Shown: one piece after another, positions 50,558 through 61,738 of the stretch
Numbering within the stretch: the first letter of the stretch is position 1
Layout: each line of letters begins with the position of its first letter
NCBI GenBank assembly: GCA_034766995.1
Contig: CM068321.1
Coordinates: 18,044,026 to 18,108,025 of the forward strand
Length of the DNA: 64,000 nt
Origin: Acanthacorydalis orientalis
Lineage: Eukaryota; Arthropoda; Insecta; Megaloptera; Corydalidae
Reading direction: 5' to 3'
Notes under the pieces: model-generated
Database searches by the model: none
What the model was told of the DNA's origin: nothing
The model's input: only the letters and a program-made list of their open reading frames with translations
Translations under genes and position numbers: made by a program

Positions 50558-53170
50558 GATGCATATATTTTCTATACCGCATTAATGTTTTATTTTCGAA
50601 GTGATTCTTATATTCATTATTCCATATTATTTTCCGAAGAAATATAATACATATGAATGTATGCGATATTATCATTTATTAATGAGTCAAGCCACAGTTT
50701 TAGCAAAAAAAGCACGATTCGTTTACTTTGATATGCATATTGGATAGCAATTTATTCATTATTAATTCAATAAAATTCATTTACATTTCTCTGCGGAGAA
50801 AATAATTAAAGCAATCAAAGAAAAATGATTGTAATATATCGCAGACACTTTAATCAAACAGTAAAAAAACTACATCAAAACTATTAATCTACTTCAGAAT
50901 TGATTTTCGATACAAAGCTATATGTCTAATTCGTCCAGTATGTACAGCCTGAAATAAAAATCAACTAATCTGTTACACATTTAAACTTGAACCCACGAAA
51001 AAGGTTATCATGCTAGGTAACGCAACAGTGTACCAATATACTTTTTGACTTAAGCTGCACGACAAGTTATCGATTCTTGTATTCACAATAGATTGCGTGA
51101 TCTTTTATATAAAGAGGAACAAGAATACTACCGGGAGGTGATTGATCAAGCACAGCGTGGCGGCGATAGTTGGTTGGACGATAAACGTGCAAGAATCGCT
51201 GAATTAAAAGCGAAACGTGAAGAAGAAAGACAGAAACTCGCGCACGAGAAACGTATCCAACAATATGTGTAAGTAACGTTGGATAGCTGTCTTAAAGCCA
51301 AGTTGTTTGTGCATGCAAGCTTTTCGAAAGCACGTTGTACTTTGTACTCTCTGGCCGATCGATTCGGTTCGAATGAGGTCCATTGTTTGTATTTATATTT
51401 CTATACAATTTTTTTGATTGTTACACATGTTGGGTTTTGTTAGACGTGTCAAGGTAAATGTAGTTTAGTCATTAACGTGTTAGTAATCCGTATTTATAAT
51501 GGATGCCTAAAAAATATTTATAGACAATATCGATTATTATACACGTTTTGTAACAAATATTTCATAGTTATGCTTTTTTGATATGAATTCCTCTCTGTGG
51601 CATCTTATTTTTAAAAGTTAACAGTTCTTGTCTTACTTTTAGAAGATTATCGTTTGAAATGATTAAATATAGGATTAAATGAATCAGTCAGTTTTATAGA
51701 GATAGAAAAATTAATCTTTAAAATTAAATTACATAATATTTTTGGTAAATTAAACCATGAGTAAACTATCAGAAAAGTAATCATATTAATGAGTGACCGC
51801 CATTTTTGTTGTCAAAAACTCTCAGTTGGAGTCAAACATTTTGAAATATATTTGTCTTCTTAGAAAAAAAATTATTTCAAGTATCTAATAGATTTTAATA
51901 TTTGTTCTATTCAAATCTTATAGGACACGTGTGAATTATTTTCTTCTATTACCAGTTTCTACATTTGTCCTTTTCTAGTAAATTTTAAATTGACGAACCA
52001 TATGTTTTCTACTGTTATATTCGATTTCTTTAAGATGTATTAATTTTTGGTTAATGTTAATATATCTCGATATATCTTCGTTATTATTTAGTTTTCATTT
52101 ATATTTATTCTGTAGACCACGTATGAGTTTTTCTTCTACAATCAATTTCAACTTAGCCATTTTCAGATAGATTTCGAACTGCAATTCAAAGACATGCATG
52201 ATAATAACATAGTAAAGTGTAATCTTAGCAAATTCGACAATAACATATATTTTTTTTTTCAAAAAATGAAAAATATTTCAGCTAAATAAAAATTGTATGC
52301 CGTAATACTTACTAATAATATTACAGATTTTCATCTAATCTTTTAATGTACCTTAGATGCCATTAAATAAATCATAAATAATCCCTTTTAATCTTGACAT
52401 TTTCATAAATTAACTTACAAAGAAATAGTCAACATTCGATGTTAATTATTATTTATAATATGACTACTCTGTTGTATTTACTGGAAGATAAAAACGAAAG
52501 AACAATATCGAAAGGGTTAAAACCCAACGTTAAATGTGTTGCACATCCGTATATTTTTTTCTCAGCAGACCGTGAATGATTACTTGTCCTACTTTTTCGA
52601 TAGATTTATTACATCTAATACTTATCTACGTGAAGTCCGTCTATCTGATTCTATTTTACTTGCATTCTTCACGTTTGTTTCTTTAATCCATTTCAGAAAT
52701 GATATAAGTAATGATTTATATAAATATACCACTTAATTAATTAACTTTTATGTACTTTCTTTACGCTTTTCTTTTTGTCGAATTCGAGTTAGGAGAAACA
52801 TTTATGTTTCACTTTATATATATATATATATGCTTATTTGTGTAAATAATACGTCATATATTCCTTGTGTGGTAATGAAATTTCTAGCGATTGGCTAGTT
52901 TAGCGGTGCGGCGTTGTTCAAAACATTCGATTTTCTTTTTATGTATGTATTTTTAATTTTTTGTAGATGTTTTTCAAATTTTTAAATACTGTAAGAGTGA
53001 ATATATCCAGAATAGTACGGTTACACTTTTTAAAAATGGTAGTTGTTCTTTTAGTTAGTTTGACAAAAATTTATGAGTTTCTGTTTTCACACAAACGCCA
53101 ATTTATGTTTTACTTGGAAAGTAATTGCTGTTAAATTTGAATATTTCACCATTTGACGGTGTAGAAGATA

Positions 53171-53230
<60 letters not shown>

Positions 53231-54393
53231 GTGTATATTTTTAGTAATAAGAGTGAACCATTAAGACCACTAGTATCTCAAAAAAATACCATAGAAACAA
53301 AAAAAGTACAACTGCAACAAATAAAAGAAAACGAAATGAAACGACAGAGTGAAAAAGAACTTGATAATATGTGGCACGAATTAATGATGAAAGAAACTAG
53401 AGCAAAGGTTCGAAGTTTTGTTTTATGCTACAAGCTGTGTGTCAATTTGATCACTATTTGACTTAAAAGTGTTTTTAGGCAGAACGTGAAGAACAAGATG
53501 AAATTCGAAGACACATGTATACTAAAGATATGTTTGACTCCATACGTTTACAATTAAAAGGTACGGAACTTGCTAGAAGAGAGAAACAGCGTGTCGATAA
53601 AGAGGATAGAGAGGAAATGGAAAAGTTTTTGGCGTTAATACGTCAAGAAGAGATCGATGGTAGGTGTGTGTAGAGAGTAGATAGACAGTAGTTGTCATTG
53701 GGCATGAACGTTGAAATTGTTATATTTTTTTTTATTTGAAATAGTTTTTTTTTTAACAGAACAACAATAGTTATTCTATCAGAATTCTTGAAGCTACTTT
53801 TGAATTTTTGTTTTCTTTAACTGATTTCCGATTTTCTTTAACCAACGTGTTACATTATTTATATTTACTTACTTATTTATATGAACATAGTATTTGCGAG
53901 TTTTGATTTTTGTTTAATATTCGAATTTTTGTAAGTTCTTGGTAGTAGTTACTAGTTTAATTTATGTTAGCAGTCCTTATATCAAAAATAATAAAGTGTT
54001 TTTTTCATACATTGTGTAGAATTTTTTAAAAATTAGATGTAATATTCTGAAACAAATGGCTTTTGAAAATGCATGTTGTCTTCTATAAAATTATTTAAGA
54101 AATATATATATATATATTTGTTATGATAACTACATTTTTAATGAAGCTTTGGATGAAAAACGTCGTAAACGCGACCAACTGAAAAAAGAACTATTTGATC
54201 AAATTAAACAAAAAGAAGAATTTGTAGCAAAGAGAGAAAAGTTAGAACGAGAAGCTGTCAATACATATCATCATCTTGCTACAGAAATTCTTCGAAAGGA
54301 ACAACAAGAAAAATCAGATGCTGTGGTGTGTGCAAATTATATATATATATATATACATTATATATACATGTATATATATATATATATATACAT

Positions 54394-54424
<31 letters not shown>

Positions 54425-55936
54425 TTAAGGTGAGAGCAAATCGTGAAATGTTACAATACAGACAACATGTGAAACAAATGGAAAAGGAACGTAAAGAAGA
54501 GGAAGCGCGACTTGAGAACCTTTTAAAAGAACATCGTGCTTATTTAGAGAATTGTCAGTCAGAGGCGAGAAGAAAAATACATGCAGCTAAAGAAATGTTA
54601 GAACAGGTTTGTGAAACATTGTTGAGAATAGACTAATAAGTAGATATGAATTTAAATTCTTTACATTTAAATAGTATAGGAAAAAAACATGCTGAATTGT
54701 TTATCACTTCAATATTAGGTTTCCCTTATTTTAGGATTGTTATTGTCTTTGAACAGTTTTCAGTGACTTTTTTATTTTTTTTCTTATTCCATTTTTTTAA
54801 TTTATGAATATAAATAGTAAGTCATACAGTCATTCTTTTCTTCAAATGATGAAATATCAATTTAAAAAAAATGTTTTTTAACGTTTAAGTATTTATAAAG
54901 TTTTTTTTTTCATTAATGTGTTTTATTAGACATATTTTATTAAATAATAATAGTTTATATAATCATATAGTTAAATTATTTAGATTTAGTAGTTATTTAT
55001 TATATTATAGAAAAAATAAAAATATATTTTTCGATATAGGTTTAAACCATAGTTTTAGTTCCTTTTCTTTTTCATCTTGTCTTTACTTTCTTTTTCTCTC
55101 TTCTGCATATTACATCGAGTCTATAAACATAAGAAATTTTCAACTCAATTGATAATTATAACAGTTTACTAACCGTTCTTTATTCAATGGAAAATATGAA
55201 TAATTTAATCGCTGTTTGAAAATCTCGTTTTGCCTCTTCTATCTTTTTTCTCTCTCTATATATAATACGTGTTGAAATGAACTATCCTATTTTTTATAAT
55301 AGGAAACAAAAATGCAATTGGATGAACAAGTAAAATACAAACAGCATATTGCTGAAGAAAAGCTTAAAATGAAAGAAGTTGAAGAGGAATTAATGAGAAT
55401 GTCTATTACTCAAGATAAAAGACTTGAAGCTCAGCATATAAGAGCACAGATTGAAGCACGAATGAAATATAGAGAGGACTTGAAGAAACAGATAGATTAT
55501 AATAAAATTCAAAAGGTAAGACGTTCGTAAGATTAGTGAACTAAATAAATTTGGGAAAAATATAGAATTTGAAAGACTAATAGATATCTTTCTAATATTT
55601 TTTTAAAAGATACACATTAAGAAAACTTAAGAATTTGGAGTAATTAACGACACTGTTACAGTTATTATTTGTTATATCCAAGTCATATTACACCAGTTAT
55701 TTTAACTTGTAATTCTAAAATTTAGAGGAACAAATATTTATCAAAAAATATCATTTGATACATTTCAGCAACGAGAAGAACAGGAAGAAGAACGTGTGTT
55801 TAAGGAGAGCTTAGAAGAAGAAAAGAAATATGTCGAATTGGTGAATTCGTTAAGAGACAAAGCGTTTGAAGTTGGTGGTATACATCCATTCACAAAAGTA
55901 TACAAAGAGCTTGAATGTAAATGCCCGCAGGAATAG
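42767..55936 (+). CDS. CFAP53: Cilia- and flagella-associated protein 53, nine exons
   Basis: A microtubule-inner / axoneme-associated coiled-coil protein of motile cilia (also called CCDC11); in insects expected in sperm flagella and chordotonal neurons. Exons: 42767-42868, 48617-48849, 51092-51268, 53245-53407, 53479-53659, 54147-54325, 54430-54606, 55303-55515, 55769-55936. Phases agree throughout; 1593 nt, 530 aa, close to the human length of about 514. Residues from about 90 onward are a charged helical coiled coil (trichohyalin/plectin-homology type). Family signatures: [16 protein letters not shown] in exon 3 (human RELLALEENEYFTEM), the [15 protein letters not shown] stretch in exon 4, and the C-terminal [11 protein letters not shown] (human NIHPMRKA). 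The donor after exon 4 is GTTCGA, weak. Intron 6 is almost entirely TA repeat. Intron 1 (5.7 kb) holds a LINE fragment. Confidence 0.93.
43054..43108. repeat. (TA)n array in CFAP53 intron 1
   Basis: About 55 nt. Confidence 0.95.
43240..44160 (-). mobile_element. LINE reverse-transcriptase fragment (LINE family 2) in CFAP53 intron 1
   Basis: Minus-strand frames give, in order, [19 protein letters not shown] (the YADD catalytic box, near 44090), [12 protein letters not shown] (43870), [15 protein letters not shown] and [20 protein letters not shown] (43740-43560), [11 protein letters not shown] (43480) and [19 protein letters not shown] (43410-43350). This is the palm-to-tail part of a jockey/RTE-like element. 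It is 5'-truncated with frame breaks at about 43480 and 43800. Its tail differs from LINE family 1. Confidence 0.87.
44200..45400. other. AT-rich part of CFAP53 intron 1
   Basis: No gene; one short TA array at 44419-44440. Confidence 0.5.
45419..45438 (-). CDS. Hypothetical upstream first exon for ZIP (very tentative)
   Basis: On the minus strand an ATG opens a 20-nt piece ending in TCAAG/GTAAGT, a consensus donor. Joined to the acceptor GGTCAG at 37917-37918 it reads in frame into the ZIP sequence before Met 1 of the call above, giving 469 aa. The implied intron is 7.5 kb and the exon would lie antisense in CFAP53 intron 1. Chance agreement is one in three, so this is a lead, not a call. 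Confidence 0.15.
45755..45806. repeat. Compound (TA)n-(GA)n microsatellite
   Basis: TA tract with a GTAT break, passing into about 18 nt of (GA)n. Confidence 0.95.
46682..46728. repeat. (TA)n array in CFAP53 intron 1
   Basis: About 47 nt. Confidence 0.95.
46740..47940. other. AT-rich part of CFAP53 intron 1
   Basis: No feature other than a 15-nt A-run near 47833. Confidence 0.5.
48065..48168. repeat. Compound (CATA)n-(TA)n microsatellite
   Basis: Tetranucleotide CATA units pass into about 50 nt of TA. Confidence 0.95.
49563..49732. mobile_element. Foldback element / MITE in CFAP53 intron 2
   Basis: Left arm 49563-49610 (CTTTTGGATTATATGAGTGT ... CACCACTACTAGTTT) and right arm 49684-49732 (AACTAGTAGTGGAGAAT ... 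GAATCAAAGGATGAAAAT) are imperfect reverse complements over about 48 nt with a 73-nt centre. Typical of a small non-autonomous element. Target duplication not identified. Confidence 0.6.
50510..50553. repeat. (TA)n array in CFAP53 intron 2
   Basis: About 44 nt. Confidence 0.95.
51920..52200. repeat. Two diverged copies of a short repeat in CFAP53 intron 3
   Basis: The segment from TAGGACACGTGTGAATTATT (about 51923) and that from TAGACCACGTATGAGTTTTT (about 52113) run parallel for some 70 nt (both reach TTCTTCTA, then TTTCA/C and a CATTTTCAGATAG-like end). Confidence 0.4.
53173..53227. repeat. (TA)n array just before CFAP53 exon 4
   Basis: A near-perfect TA tract of about 55 nt ending 17 nt before the exon 4 acceptor (GTATATTTTTAG), so branch point and repeat must overlap or nearly so. 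Confidence 0.9.
54338..54421. repeat. TA-rich array filling CFAP53 intron 6
   Basis: About 84 of the 104 nt in this intron are TA repeat broken by ACAT and GTAT units. The donor is GTGTGT and the acceptor AATTTAAG, with no room for a normal polypyrimidine tract. Confidence 0.9.
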
Positions 55937-56189
55937 CAGTTTATATTCACAGTAATTCAATTGAATGTGTCGACATTATTTTTTCACATATATACATATA
56001 ACTTTTTCTATTGAAATATTTGCTCACAACATTTTATTGAATTTGTGTGTTTGTTCTTTCGGTTCGATGTATTCTATTTTTATACATTGTGCGTGGATTT
56101 CAAATATATTCGTATTTTTTATATATATTTTCTTATCACAGAAGAATTGTGATCTTTTTTAGAAAAACTGTCGAGATTGAATTTTATTC

Positions 56190-56195
56190 AATAAA
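56190..56195 (+). terminator. Polyadenylation signal of CFAP53
   Basis: AATAAA about 255 nt past the CFAP53 stop codon, followed by a T-rich stretch (ACTTTTTCATG). Confidence 0.6.
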
Positions 56196-57140
56196 CCATT
56201 GAATAACTTTTTCATGTAATTGTTACTTGAGTGAGAATCTTTTCTTTACTATGATCGGTTTTTTCGTGAAATTGATCCTAAATAATTATATAAAATCGAT
56301 TCGATTTTTTAATTATACCGTTTTGCGTACTGTCAAGATAGAAACTTGTTGAATATATAGATTTTATACTTTTTTAGAAGTATAAAAAAATGTTTTTAAC
56401 CGTTAAATATTTTCTAAAATGGTTTAAATTACATACAAATAGTATTTTTTCATTCATCTTTAACGTTCATATTTAATAAGAACTACCATAATAAGACGTT
56501 CAAAAGAAAATAAAATCAAAAATATCTTCCAGTGTTTCATTGAAATGCATAATTTGACTTAATAATTATTTTAACGAGGCATCGAGAAAAAAAGTAATTT
56601 TGTACTCGCCTTAATAGGAAACGGAACATATAATAGTTTAAAAAAAAACACCCGCACTATTATTTTCATCTTCAGAGTGAAACTTCAGCGCGGTCATTAT
56701 TTTCTTTTTTAATGCTCTTTAGAACAACACTGAAAACAAGACGAGGAAAGTTAAATTCAGATAAAAGTTTCTTTTCAATTGTACATACTTTTTTTTCAAA
56801 AGTTTTCTGTAAATTATGTACACATTCTGAACATTTTATTTTTTATTTTAATGAACCTATTTTATTTTATAACAGTTTCGTGACTGATAGAAGTTTACTA
56901 GTTACAGAAACAAAAACTTGCTACATGTATTATAAATAATTTAGAAACACAACCACATAAATATGCTATTAGATAATTGCATAATAAGAACGTGTCGCAT
57001 ACAACAATATTGTTTAATTTGTAAACAATATAATTGATGCAGAAAATGCAAAAAAGTAAATAATTGTGTCGACAGTGCTGAATATCAATTATATTTCCGT
57101 GTACACATAATTCCCATTGGAATATTTTATGCATGCATAC

Positions 57141-57143
<3 letters not shown>

Positions 57144-57196
<53 letters not shown>
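57144..57196. repeat. (TA)n microsatellite
   Basis: About 53 nt, continuing GTGTGTGCGTGTAGGTG. Confidence 0.95.
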
Positions 57197-57199
<3 letters not shown>

Positions 57200-57522
57200 T
57201 GTGCGTGTAGGTGTATGCATATTCTTTGATATACTTTAAGTGAAAATAATTTGTCAATATTTAAATGAGTTTTAACAATTACATTGTATTAAGAAGAATG
57301 GATGCAATCGCTGAGATTTTTCTTCTTTAGAGTATATATTAAGTATCTTGATGGAAAAAAATCATATTAGTATAATTAGATCGTGAGAATCGATAACGAG
57401 GAATAGTGCGTCAATTAATTGAAACACTTCATATGTTAGAAATGAACTCATTTCACAATAGTTCGTTAATTTTACTTTCGATTGTTTGTTCTAATCACGA
57501 TGTCTTCCTTTTTTTTGAATAG

Positions 57523-57693
57523 AAAGCAAAACGGTTGCTAAACGATTATCGCATCGACATTTCGTATCGATTTTTTTCGTACTTTCAATTTGGGATTTTT
57601 AATGATATACCGAGACGGGTTCTTGCAACAGTCATTGGTATTCTACCATTGATGTTGGATTTCACTCTCTATTCAATTCTTTTAATTAACAAT

Positions 57694-57725
<32 letters not shown>
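57523..57725 (+). CDS. Possible coding exon of unknown gene, weak
   Basis: A good acceptor (CTTCCTTTTTTTTGAATAG) is followed by an open frame of complex sequence: KAKRLLNDYRIDISYRFF, then FGIFNDIPRRVLATVIGILP and a hydrophobic end before running into a TA array and stop. The hydrophobic segment could be membrane-spanning. No partner exon or family recognised. Confidence 0.2.
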
Positions 57726-57728
<3 letters not shown>

Positions 57729-57938
57729 TAGATGCTAAAAATGTTCTATTTCTGAATTTCTCTCATTTTCCAACTTTTCTAAAAGATATGTTTTATAATT
57801 AATGATTGATTTAAAAATAATTATTTCAGAAAGTTTATATTGATATTATGGGTATTTTCCTTTTGTTTTTCCTTGAAATTATTTTTAAATAAGGCTTAAT
57901 GATAATATACATACAAAAACATTAATCCAAAATAAATA

Positions 57939-58502
57939 TTAGGTTGGTAGAAAAATAATTGCGGGTTATGACCTTCAAATTCATATACATTTTTCTCAGC
58001 TAGCTGTTTTAAGTGGCCCAAAACTAATGGATGACTGATTTATAACTTTTGTGCAAGGTCTCGAATTTTTGTGCGTGATTATGCTTCAACTAAACGTCTT
58101 CAGTTGGTCGTTATGAACTAAAGAAGGATTTCCGCGACTTTCTTCATTTTCAAGACTCTCGTCGTCAGCATGAAATTTTTGAAACCACCATTGCACCATA
58201 CGTTCCTGAACAGTACCCACACCAGAAGCATCGTTTACTTAACGGGCAGTTTTTGCTACTTTTCCACCCGTTTTGAACTCATACGAAAAATTCTCTTATT
58301 TGCTTCTTTTCCATCTTTAATTCAATAGCCAAATTTGAACCAAAATTAATAATAAAACCAAAGTCGATGTTACCAAAATACAGACCGAAAAATGTAATTT
58401 AAAATGATATTAACATGGACACAATGAAATGACACTCTCATTGAAAAAAAATAGTCTAGAATTCAGAAAACAAAAACCACAATTATTTCCTACCAATCTT
58501 TA
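57939..58502 (-). mobile_element. Internally deleted mariner (copy 2)
   Basis: Ends TTAGGTTGGTAGAAAAATAA and the complement of ATTATTTCCTACCAATCTT, with TA target bases at 57937-57938. The minus strand reads N-terminal HTH fragments across frameshifts (RDLAQKL, VLGHLKQLAEKN), then the tail KNVYEFEGHNPQLFF. Same architecture as copy 1 with opposite orientation: helix-turn-helix joined to tail, catalytic core gone. Confidence 0.82.
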
Positions 58503-58509
58503 AAAATAC

Positions 58510-59890
58510 CATAGAAACAAATACATTTGTTTTCCTACCAATACATTTGTGAAGCAATTTAAAATTTAACAGTAATTCATTTTTTTTACTTGTGTAGTAA
58601 TATCAGTGTATTTTAAAATTTAATGAAATCAATCACTTTTGCAATACAAATATATTAATTAAATTTATATTTATTTCTAATACAGAAATATTAGAAATAT
58701 TAATTCACCATTTTAGCATTTTAGCAAAATATTCAGCATTTTTTTAAAAAAATCTCAAATCGTATTTTCTAATGAATTAATACCTCATGATGTAAACAGT
58801 TTTTACGAGAATGTCCAGTAATTATATTTTCTTTATCTATATTCTCAAGATGCTCTGTCTTTGTCATCATTACTGTATGCAAATGTTTATTACAGTATCA
58901 CAGTTAACAAAATTAACTATTCAATAGTTAAATAATAGAAAAGTTTGTCGTGTGTGGGGTACTAATTCGTGTGGAAAACTGAATTTTGTCACAGTACCAA
59001 AGTGTAATTAAATCCATGAGAACAAAGACAACATGAGTTAACAATTGTGTGAAATTGAATTAGTTATGTAAAGTTGTGCGTTATTAGAAACCTACTTCGA
59101 ATCAAAAGATGTCATGAATCAGACTTATTTGCACGTTGAATGATTTCTAAATATTAAAAATACCGATGAGTGTAAAAACTATGTTAGTCATTGATTTAAT
59201 TTCTTTTTGTTCTCATTTTTTTTAAAAAAAACTAACTGTTTTGTACATTTTCCTGTTTTTGAAAGATTGTCTTCTCAGTGTTTTTTTAATAAAACAAACT
59301 ATTTATCAATATTTGATCACTGCATTACTATCAGTATAAAATATTCTTATCAATTTTTGCTAACTTTTTTTTAATCTCAGTTTTTAATTTTTATGATTTA
59401 TACAAAACAGCTTTTTGTCATTAAAAATATAATTTTGTATTAAAATAAATTATTTTTTATATCTAATTATGTATTTCCATTATTCAGTTTGGGTTTTCAT
59501 ATGTTTATAGCAACGAATATACATTTCGGATACGTAATCATTATATACTGTTAATAAATCACCGATAAAACAATGTGATTATATCTAAGTGAAAAAAGTT
59601 AAATATTCATTCATTACCACACGGTTTATAAGGTTTCTTTAAACCGTTATATAAACGCATCTTTTATTTCCCACAGCGACGTTTATCCAATTATTCGTCG
59701 TTAAACATCTGGGAAAATCCGATCCGATAATTCATCATAAAGTTAAATACATTCAAAAAACAAACGCGTTAAATTTTATAACCCTCTCAAATGTACTTAA
59801 ATATTCGTGACCTAAAAAATTTACCATAGTATTAACAGACCCGCTTAAAACAATAATAGAATAGGAAAAAAATTGAAAAAAGTACCTTTT
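58510..59890. other. AT-rich non-coding stretch
   Basis: No gene or repeat recognised. Confidence 0.5.
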
Positions 59891-59904
59891 AATTATACCT
59901 GAAT

Positions 59905-60108
59905 ATGAAAAAAAGACTTCCTATTCAAATAAAACGATTCTCTCACGGTCGAATCGAAATGGATTTTAGACAGAAAAAAATGTACACATTCGTCTGTACA
60001 GACTGTGATCGTTTTAACAACAATACGCATAATTTTTGTAAGAGAAATTTCAATGGTGTGTTAATTGGCGTACGATTAACAGATGCCATTAAAATGTTTA
60101 TGAAATAG
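59905..60108 (+). CDS. Hypothetical 67-aa basic ORF, weak
   Basis: ATG-started, basic, with a CTDC pair and a third cysteine (VCTDCDRFNNNTHNFCKR) recalling half a zinc finger. Its composition is less AT-rich than the surroundings. No promoter, splice partner or homologue. Confidence 0.2.
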   Translation: MKKRLPIQIKRFSHGRIEMDFRQKKMYTFVCTDCDRFNNNTHNFCKRNFNGVLIGVRLTDAIKMFMK

Positions 60109-60109
60109 G

Positions 60110-60320
60110 TATACGTTTATCGAGATATCATCTTCGAGAGCGATCGTGCGTTGGCAGATGTGTGTCTAATGGATTTTGAATTGTGATCTTCGATGGGCGA
60201 ACTAACCTATTTGGTGAGAAATCTGTAAACGTTAGCGAGGAATAGAGCACGTCGTCCGGAACTGTCTATCCGGAAAATTGAATCGATTAAAGTCCCGGGA
60301 CAAAGACATTTGACATGACA
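60110..60320. other. Unexplained complex stretch
   Basis: Moderate-GC sequence (GAGAGCGATCGTGCGTTGGC, AGCACGTCGTCCGGAACTG) continuing from the 67-aa ORF. No coding motif. Confidence 0.25.
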
Positions 60321-60352
60321 TACACTGTATATCAATTTATGTTTCGATGTAT

Positions 60353-60368
60353 GTATATATATATATAC

Positions 60369-60411
<43 letters not shown>
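60353..60411. repeat. (TA)n microsatellite
   Basis: About 59 nt, interrupted once by CATT. Confidence 0.95.
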
Positions 60412-60413
<2 letters not shown>

Positions 60414-60569
60414 GTCTGAAAATAAATACAAAGTTAAATAACAAATAATAGAGGAATTTGAAAATAAAGTAATCTTATATAAGGAATAATATTTTCTGAG
60501 CTTACTACCTTTTTATTATTATATTTGATCCTTATTTTTTTTTCTTGCCTGGTGAATTGAAAAAAATGT

Positions 60570-60660
60570 TCGAAAATCTATTATTCTGTAATTTAATTTA
60601 TTCATTTTGTCATTGTATTTCAAAGAATTTGTCAATATCAACAACATTTCATATTTGTTT
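60570..60660 (+). repeat. Dispersed repeat 2, copy 1
   Basis: ATTATTCTGTAATTTAATTT ... TTTGTCAATATCAACAACAT ... TTTCATATTTGTT aligns with 63238-63322 at roughly 85 percent by eye. Confidence 0.6.
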
Positions 60661-61328
60661 TCCCGAGTTCAAGTTTTTTCAATTTTAGTTTTTATTGTAT
60701 TATAAATTTGTATTTTATAATACATTGAAAGCATAAACATTTTTAGTCAGTGATTAATAGTAATGGAAAAAATGTTAAATGTAATTTTATAGAATTATCT
60801 GATATATTTTTTCATAATTATTGTAGCTACTTTTAATTATTTCGAGTAAATCGGCATTATCAATGGGTATTGTAACTATTTACACACTGCTTTTACATTT
60901 AAATGACAAAGATAACTTTTCTTCGAGGAACTTACAACCGAATAATGGAAATAATTTCAATTTTTATAATTAATTGCAAAACTTTATACCTGAATATATA
61001 TTAATTTTTTAATAATACTTTTTCGACAAATATTCATTTCTAATAGTAACAAGTATGTAATATCAATTATATGCTTGATCATATATTCGTACCCTCTACA
61101 GATTTTTTTCGATTCGCACATCGAACTCCTCTGTTCATAAAGTTCTGATTATTTATTACTTAATTTAATTTATTATTGAAATTGGATTCCCATTTTTTGA
61201 GCTCTTCAAATAGATGCTCATTAAGAAATTCATTTGTATTTTTGGAAATATAAATTTGTCAGTACGTAATATTATTTTTAAAAATAATTTTACAAATTAA
61301 TAGGGCAGTGAAATTAAATACATACATA

Positions 61329-61587
61329 CAGTGGCGGACTCAGGATTTAATCTTGGGGAATGAGTTGAAAAGATTTTTTTTTAATATGAATTCAATAAAA
61401 TTCATTAGGCGATTATAAAAATTCGTTTAAAGAATGAAATCCAGTTTTCTTTTCTTTTTAAAAGCTATTGAATTACTTTAGTCGTGGTTACATTAATCTC
61501 TCTATGCATATATAGGGGATAGTGATTTTTTTCCTTTTCCTTTGGGGGATGCCATAGCTCGTTTTTTCCTCCCTGGATGAGCCATTG
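61329..61587. mobile_element. hAT-like MITE with 8-bp target duplication
   Basis: Begins CAGTGGCGGACTCAGGA and ends with the complement of CAATGGCTCATCCAGGG, an imperfect inverted pair of the hAT type. Flanks are CATACATA (61321-61328) and CATACATG (61588-61595), an 8-bp duplication with one mismatch. The interior (259 bp in all) has no transposase. The flank is repetitive (CATA units), which weakens the duplication evidence. Confidence 0.6.
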
Positions 61588-61596
<9 letters not shown>

Positions 61597-61657
<61 letters not shown>

Positions 61658-61738
61658 TATATATATATATATATATACATATATATTTATATATATATAT
61701 ATATATGTACATATATATATATATATATATATGTACAT
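61597..61738. repeat. Long (TA)n array with ordered ACAT/GTAC breaks
   Basis: About 140 nt, interrupted by GTATA, GTACATA, ACATATATTTA and GTACATA at intervals. Confidence 0.95.

Noticed and set aside
52500..52530. CGAAAGGGTTAAAACCC as another piggyBac end
   Set aside because: Resembles the end at 12855-12870, but there is no partner terminus or coding remnant nearby.
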